Both the position numbers and the translations under genes were made by a program. A DNA stretch of 35,725 bases, from NCBI GenBank assembly GCA_015852425.1, contig JAAAIG010000210.1:1-35725 (forward strand). Direction: 5' to 3'. The DNA is from Gryganskiella cystojenkinii (Eukaryota; Mortierellomycota; Mortierellomycetes; Mortierellales; Mortierellaceae). Positions 31,285 to 35,725 of the stretch are shown here, one piece after another (positions within the stretch are counted from its first letter, which is position 1; each line of letters opens with the position of its first letter). The notes beneath the pieces are model-generated. The model had not been told where the DNA came from and did not search any database. It worked only from the letters and a program-made list of their open reading frames with translations.

Positions 31285-31442
31285 TTTTCGAAAGAAAACT
31301 GAGATGAATTGAAAATGAATGCATAATTGCGGACGTGTTTTTGGAGCCATTTTACATTTTTTTGATTATCAGATGTTTTGATCGCTGGTTTTTAATTGAT
31401 AGAGACATTCATGGGAGATAGAGAGATAGAGAAGAAAACAAT

Positions 31443-33596
31443 TTACAACTTCTTGCCGGCAGTCCAGGTGTTGAACATCTCGAGGGACTCCTCAGGCTTA
31501 TCATAGGGGAGCATATGTCCACCACCGAAGGCACGGAGGAAGGTCAAGGGACCAGACGAGCGAACGTCACCAGCATGGTGACCGTTCGCGATCCACTTCT
31601 TGTCTTTCTTCTCCTGCATCTTGGCCTGACCTGACCAGGGCAACGAGATCGCCCAGGCCTTGTTACCCATCCAGTTGCAAATGAAATCAGCATCGCCAGA
31701 GTACAAAAGGATACGGATACCGTCCTCCAACAGTGGGGGGACCATACGGTGGAAAGGCTTCATCCAGTCACCCTGGAGCATAAAACGCATGTTAATCTGC
31801 ATATTGCAGGACTGGTACTTCTCAACCTGGACGCCCAACTCCTGCTTGACATCCTCGCGGTTCAAGTAATCCTGGATGACATCCAAGATAGGGTAGCACA
31901 ACCCTCCTTCGCCCTCGCACTTCTTGCGAACATCATAGGGGTTCTGGCCGGACATCTGGTAAGGCGAGATCATCTCCTTGTTACAGTACGCAGCAGCAGG
32001 CAAGCAACGGAAGACAGACTCGGTATCGTAACACGCCTGGATCTGATCAGCGCAGGCAGGGTAAGCAGCGGTCATCTTGTCGCAAGTGGCATCATCTAGG
32101 ACGGGGCCGTACGAGTTTCTGCACGCCATCTCCGGGTAGTATTCGTACTGGGTCTTGGGATCCGTCAAACCGTTACCGATCATGAGCGAAGCCAAGTTGA
32201 TGTGCTGAACACCTGGAGGACGGAGAAGAGGAGTGGCCATTTTCTTGTTGTTGTCATTGATTTCCTTTCCGATCGCGGGAATATAATGTCCGGCATAAGA
32301 CTCTCCGGCGACGTGGAAATCGAGGCGCTGATACTCGGGGAACTCCTTGAAGAAGACCTGGAGAAGAGCATAGACATCCTTGGCAGCGGTGAAGGTGTTC
32401 GAGACAGAGTCACCATAGGAGAAACCAACGTTGGTGGGCTGGTCCAAAAAGATGACGGAAGAGTTCGAGTTCCAGGAGTGAGGGTTGTAGACGGTATCCG
32501 AGCCGTCCTCCTTGACACTGCAAGGGCCTAACTCCATGAAGAGTCCAGTGAGGGAAGAGCAACCGGGCCCACCATTCAACCAGAGGGTCAAGGGATCCGA
32601 CTGAGGCTTGCTGCGGGACTCGAAGAACCAGAAGAAGAAGTGCTTGTCAGAGCCAACATCGAGGTATCCAGAGTACTATTTCGAAAACAAACAAGTTTTA
32701 GTCTCTGACATTTAAATAAGAGGGCTATTTGGACGATGATGTCAAACAAAACTTGACCCCATGAAAATTAAAGAAAGAACAATTGTTGTTCTCAAAGGTG
32801 CAGGAGGATATGATCACAGATCGCATCATCCTTTGCATAACAACACAACAATATAACAACTGTGGCACAAAACGTCCAAGGGGCAAAAAGAGGCGGCGCA
32901 CTGTCATCATAATCGCACTCTCCTTCAGTCTCCTGCACCTGAGCATTTTTTTTCTTAGAAAAGTGAGCCTTTTTTGTGTTGGAACCCTTCCGCTTTCTTG
33001 TTTCCTTTCTTCATTTGGTAGGCAGAAACGAATACCAATGCGCAATCCATCCTGTCGATCCTGTCAGGATTACATGCACAACTGATCTGCGCTTGTGTGT
33101 GGAGCCAGAGCATAATAACGGTTCATTCCAAGACCAGTCCGGCTATGCGCTGTGCACACACGACTCAGACCAGAACAAACAAAGATAAACCAATGCTATG
33201 GGGCGTATTCAAATTGAACGTGTAGCTTTGTCGTCATGTGGGAGATGGGTTTACCTGCTTGACGTCAGGGTCGCAGAGCTTGGGCTCTTTGAGACGCAGC
33301 TGAACACCGGGGAAGGACTCGTGGGTAAGAGTCTTGACCCACTCAGTCGCCTTGTCGACCTTGGACTTGAACTTGTCAGAGAGGTCCTCGAGAACGTCGT
33401 GGACCTTTTCGTCAACGTTCTCCCAGCTAAAATCGAGCTGGCTTATAGTCTGGTCGACAAAGCCATCAGCGTCCCTGAGAAGAGAGTCGAGGGAAGGGGC
33501 AGGACTGGCCAGAACTGCGGGGGAGATAACGAGCAAAGCCGACGTGGCGAGCGAGAGCACGCAGGCAGCAACTGCCACGCGCTTGGAAAGACCCAT
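31443..33596 (-). CDS. Carboxypeptidase Y-type serine carboxypeptidase (vacuolar)
   Basis: Two exons (33596-33255 and 32675-31443) encode 524 residues; yeast CPY is 532. The first 30 residues form a signal peptide with a hydrophobic core (VAVAACVLSLATSALLVISP). A helical propeptide extends to about residue 105. The mature enzyme starts near KQYSGYLDV. The oxyanion region is LWLNGGPGCSS, and the catalytic triad is S240 (GESYAG), D444 (YSGDADFICNWMGN) and H501 (GGGHMLP). Many cysteines fit the CPY disulfide pattern, and N185-S-S is a possible glycosylation site. The family (S10) removes C-terminal residues in the vacuole at acidic pH. The intron is 579 bp, five times the size of others here, yet the junction (DVKQ then YSGYLDV) is seamless compared with CPY. 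Upstream, a pentanucleotide repeat lies in the leader. Confidence 0.95.
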
Positions 33597-34346
33597 GGTG
33601 AGCGTAATAGAAGAGAGAAAGAGTGGGGGTGGAGGAGGGAAAGAGGAGGATGAGAGGTTCAATGAATGAAAGAAGAAATGAAATGAAATGAAATGAAATG
33701 AATAAGAAAAGAATGTCAAAAAAGGTGAATGAGACGGGAGTGTCGTGTGGGAAAAGAAACCATAAATATCCGCCCGCATAATTTCGTTTCTTCCTTCTTT
33801 TGCGGTTGAGCAAACGGTCTTCTTGGTCCGAACCTTTCTTCACTCGTCCTCATCCTTGATGAGTAGGAGCGCCTACTGCAGTCGCCACAACGCCAGCCTT
33901 GGCGATAGTCAGACCTCTCACAGTGAAAGCATGCAGCCCGGTCCTTACTACATGACTAAATAAGGTCCATTGATCCCTAACACCGTTAGAAACAACAACA
34001 GTCCAACCAAACGCATCAACGGCCCTGACCGCACCCCAACCAACAGTTCAGCTCCTTTTTTGGGACGCATTTCCACATTTTTTTGGATGCTTTGCTCTCC
34101 CAGCCTGCGGAATCACATCCATCTTTCCTAGAATCAATATTTGTTTTCTTTTTCATTTCTTGTTGCTTGGAAACAGTGAAACGCTAGACTATGTGGAAGT
34201 GTGGGCATTAGTGTTGTTGGTAGTGCTGACAGCGAGGCGCAGGTACAAAATGTGTGCGAGACACGAAGAGGTAGTTGGAGACAAGAAAAAAATTCTTTTT
34301 GTGTTATTTTCATTTCATCATTGCTCCATCTTTTCAGTCCTATATT
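33597..34346. other. Intergenic: CPY promoter and PRXL2-like 3' flank
   Basis: The first part is the leader and promoter of the carboxypeptidase gene, with GA-rich DNA and a GAAAT repeat. Nothing gene-like was recognised in the rest; open frames at 34160-34581 on plus are antisense to or beside the PRXL2-like last exon. Confidence 0.45.
33675..33700. repeat. GAAAT pentanucleotide microsatellite, five units
   Basis: Five head-to-tail GAAAT units in the presumed 5' leader of the carboxypeptidase gene. It is likely polymorphic in length. Confidence 0.9.
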
Positions 34347-35518
34347 TTACAAAGTTCTCGTGGCGTTGACATCAGCGACAGGTGCCTCAGAAGCCGGAAG
34401 TGCAACAACAGCTGTGGGAGCAGTACCAGTCGAGGTTTGTTGGACGTTGTTGCGGTTCGCAGGGTTCACAGGACTGTTATGCATCCGCTCCTCCAACACA
34501 GACCGATCATTCTTGGCTTGGTCCACGATTGACGGCTGGATAGTCACACCTGAGAGTCGACTGCAACTCTCGAGGACATGATCCACGCGGGCGATATCAC
34601 CCCAGACCTTCTCTACATGCTCATATGCGATCCCGTTATTGCCTGCAGCGACAACGTACAATCCGCCGAGGATGCTATCATTGTTGTGGATTTAATCGGG
34701 TTAGAAAGATATTCTCATTCAATCATCATGGAAAATGAGCAATACGAGGGAAATAGTACTTACTGGCCATTGCCTTCGAAGTTGCCCTCGACTCCCGAGC
34801 GCTTGTTGCGCACAAAGTTGACCCAGAACAAGGGTCGGATCAACTGTCCCCATCCTCCCGTTCGCAAGTGGCCACCACTATAAAAGTGAAGTGAAAAAAT
34901 CGAAGTGAAAAAGACGTCAGTCAAGAAACTGATCTTTTCATCATAATCACCGGAACGCTGCCAAGGGGTCACATAGTAAACCAACAAAAAATAAAAGCTT
35001 ACCCGAGGGCTTTGTAGAACCCCTTAGTTTCGTCAAAGTAGACCTGGCCCTTCCAAAAGTCTCGCTGGAAGATATCTGAGCCCTCCTTTTCGTGGACGAT
35101 GCAGACCATACGCATACCCTATTTGAATCAATTTGGTTGCATCATATTAGCATCATGATGACGAGGCTGAGTTCACACGTTTGTGGGTTGACTTTTTTTT
35201 TGGAATCTAAGCGCACATACCAGGATCTGCTCAAAGGTCTCTCTCTGCGCGTTGAAGATTTGGGCCTCTTCACGACAGAACTGGCATCCAGGCCGGCGGA
35301 TGACTAATCCAATACAGGACGCCAACGTTTCGTTAGCACAAGGATAGACTGCTACGGGCGCAAACCAAGAGAAAGTCCTTACCGATGACAACGGTGGGTT
35401 TTTCCTGCCAGAGAGTGTGGGCGGGGAAGGTAGTCTCTTGCGAGACGTTCAAAAACTCTGTTAAGGGAACATCCTTGATATCCTCGTAACGGGTCTTAAT
35501 TCTGGGTGTTTCAGCCAT
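34347..35518 (-). CDS. PRXL2-like AhpC/TSA thioredoxin-fold protein
   Basis: Five exons (35518-35383, 35303-35221, 35118-35003, 34877-34764, 34674-34347) encode 258 residues. A CxxC redox motif lies at C52-C55 (RRPGCQFCREEAQIF), as in the PRXL2/FAM213 (AhpC-TSA_2) family. Other family blocks are FWKGQVYFDETKGFYKALGG, VEGNFEGNGHILGGLYVVAA and the closing GIAYEHVEKVWGD. Animal PRXL2A and PRXL2B act as redox regulators or prostamide/prostaglandin F synthases using thioredoxin; the fungal substrate is unknown. After the domain, about 60 residues of Ala/Thr/Asn-rich tail end the protein, longer than the animal members. There is no signal peptide, so a cytosolic location is expected. Intron junctions all preserve frame (79-bp to about 115-bp introns, one in each structural block). 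Identification of the family is strong; function is inferred. Confidence 0.9.
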
Positions 35519-35725
35519 AGTGAGTGAGTGAGTGAGTGTGCGTGTGTCCGTGTGTGTAAGTGGGTTGTGCGTGTGGGAGATTTTTTGAGTGAGAGAGAGC
35601 GAAAGAAAGAAGGAAAAATTGGACTGGCGAACGATCTTTATCCTACATTATCACGTTCATTAATAACTGTTACTGTTCTAGGAGCTTCTTTTGATGCAAA
35701 AGTTTTTGCACCATCCCCTACCGCC
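35519..35725 (-). promoter_or_regulatory. Upstream region of PRXL2-like gene with TGAG/TG repeats
   Basis: Directly before the start codon lies a TGAG tetranucleotide repeat (about 35520-35538) running into TG-rich DNA, which reads as CA/CTCA-rich on the coding strand. It is probably the 5' leader. The promoter may continue beyond the window edge. Confidence 0.5.

Overview
This window is nuclear DNA of a filamentous fungus. Genes are split by short GT-AG introns (51-159 bp, with one of 579 bp), intergenic DNA is rich in A/T homopolymer runs, and genes lie on both strands with no operon logic. The gene set (PAC1/LIS1, EDC4/Ge-1, PIG-U, a full-length CHFR, carboxypeptidase Y) and the Gln/Ser/Asn-rich insertions suggest an early-diverging lineage. 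Mucoromycota, perhaps a Mortierella relative, is my guess; this is inference and was not tested by any search. I resolved twelve protein-coding genes by joining exons by hand; every junction preserves the reading frame.

Layout: PAC1/LIS1 dynein regulator (614-2844, minus, 9 exons); a PhyH-family Fe(II)/2-oxoglutarate dioxygenase (4450-5379, minus) divergent from a PhnZ-like HD-domain oxygenase (6397-7029, plus); eIF5A (8695-9228, minus); EDC4/Ge-1 decapping scaffold (9733-14829, minus, 6 exons, with a 10-N assembly gap in its first intron); PIG-U (15243-17229, plus, 8 exons) sharing a promoter with EDC4; a BARD1-like RING protein with an SQ/TQ cluster (17432-19173, plus, 4 exons) tail-to-tail with a CHFR-type FHA-RING-PBZ ligase (19343-21794, minus, 5 exons); a four-finger C2H2 transcription factor whose first finger pair is CreA/Mig1-like (22562-23824, minus); about 6.6 kb without a recognisable gene; then a histidine phosphatase (30417-31284), carboxypeptidase Y (31443-33596) and a PRXL2-type thioredoxin-fold protein (34347-35518), all minus.

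Two parts stand out. First, the divergent PhyH/HD pair has the architecture of bacterial PhnY-PhnZ, which oxidatively cleaves the C-P bond of 2-aminoethylphosphonate. The HD protein keeps the diiron ligand spacing and the substrate-gating Tyr/Glu of PhnZ, and the shared promoter holds a GCACGTGC palindrome, the core type bound by Pho4/NUC-1 phosphate regulators. This suggests a fungal oxidative organophosphonate pathway. Second, the RING gene at 17432-19173 has BARD1-like zinc-ligand spacing and flanking helix, followed by eight SQ/TQ sites within 63 residues, and it sits beside a fungal CHFR with a PBZ finger. The pair looks like a small DNA-damage/checkpoint ubiquitin-ligase island.

The remaining genes are ordinary housekeeping functions. 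No tRNA, rRNA, CRISPR or intact transposon was recognised.
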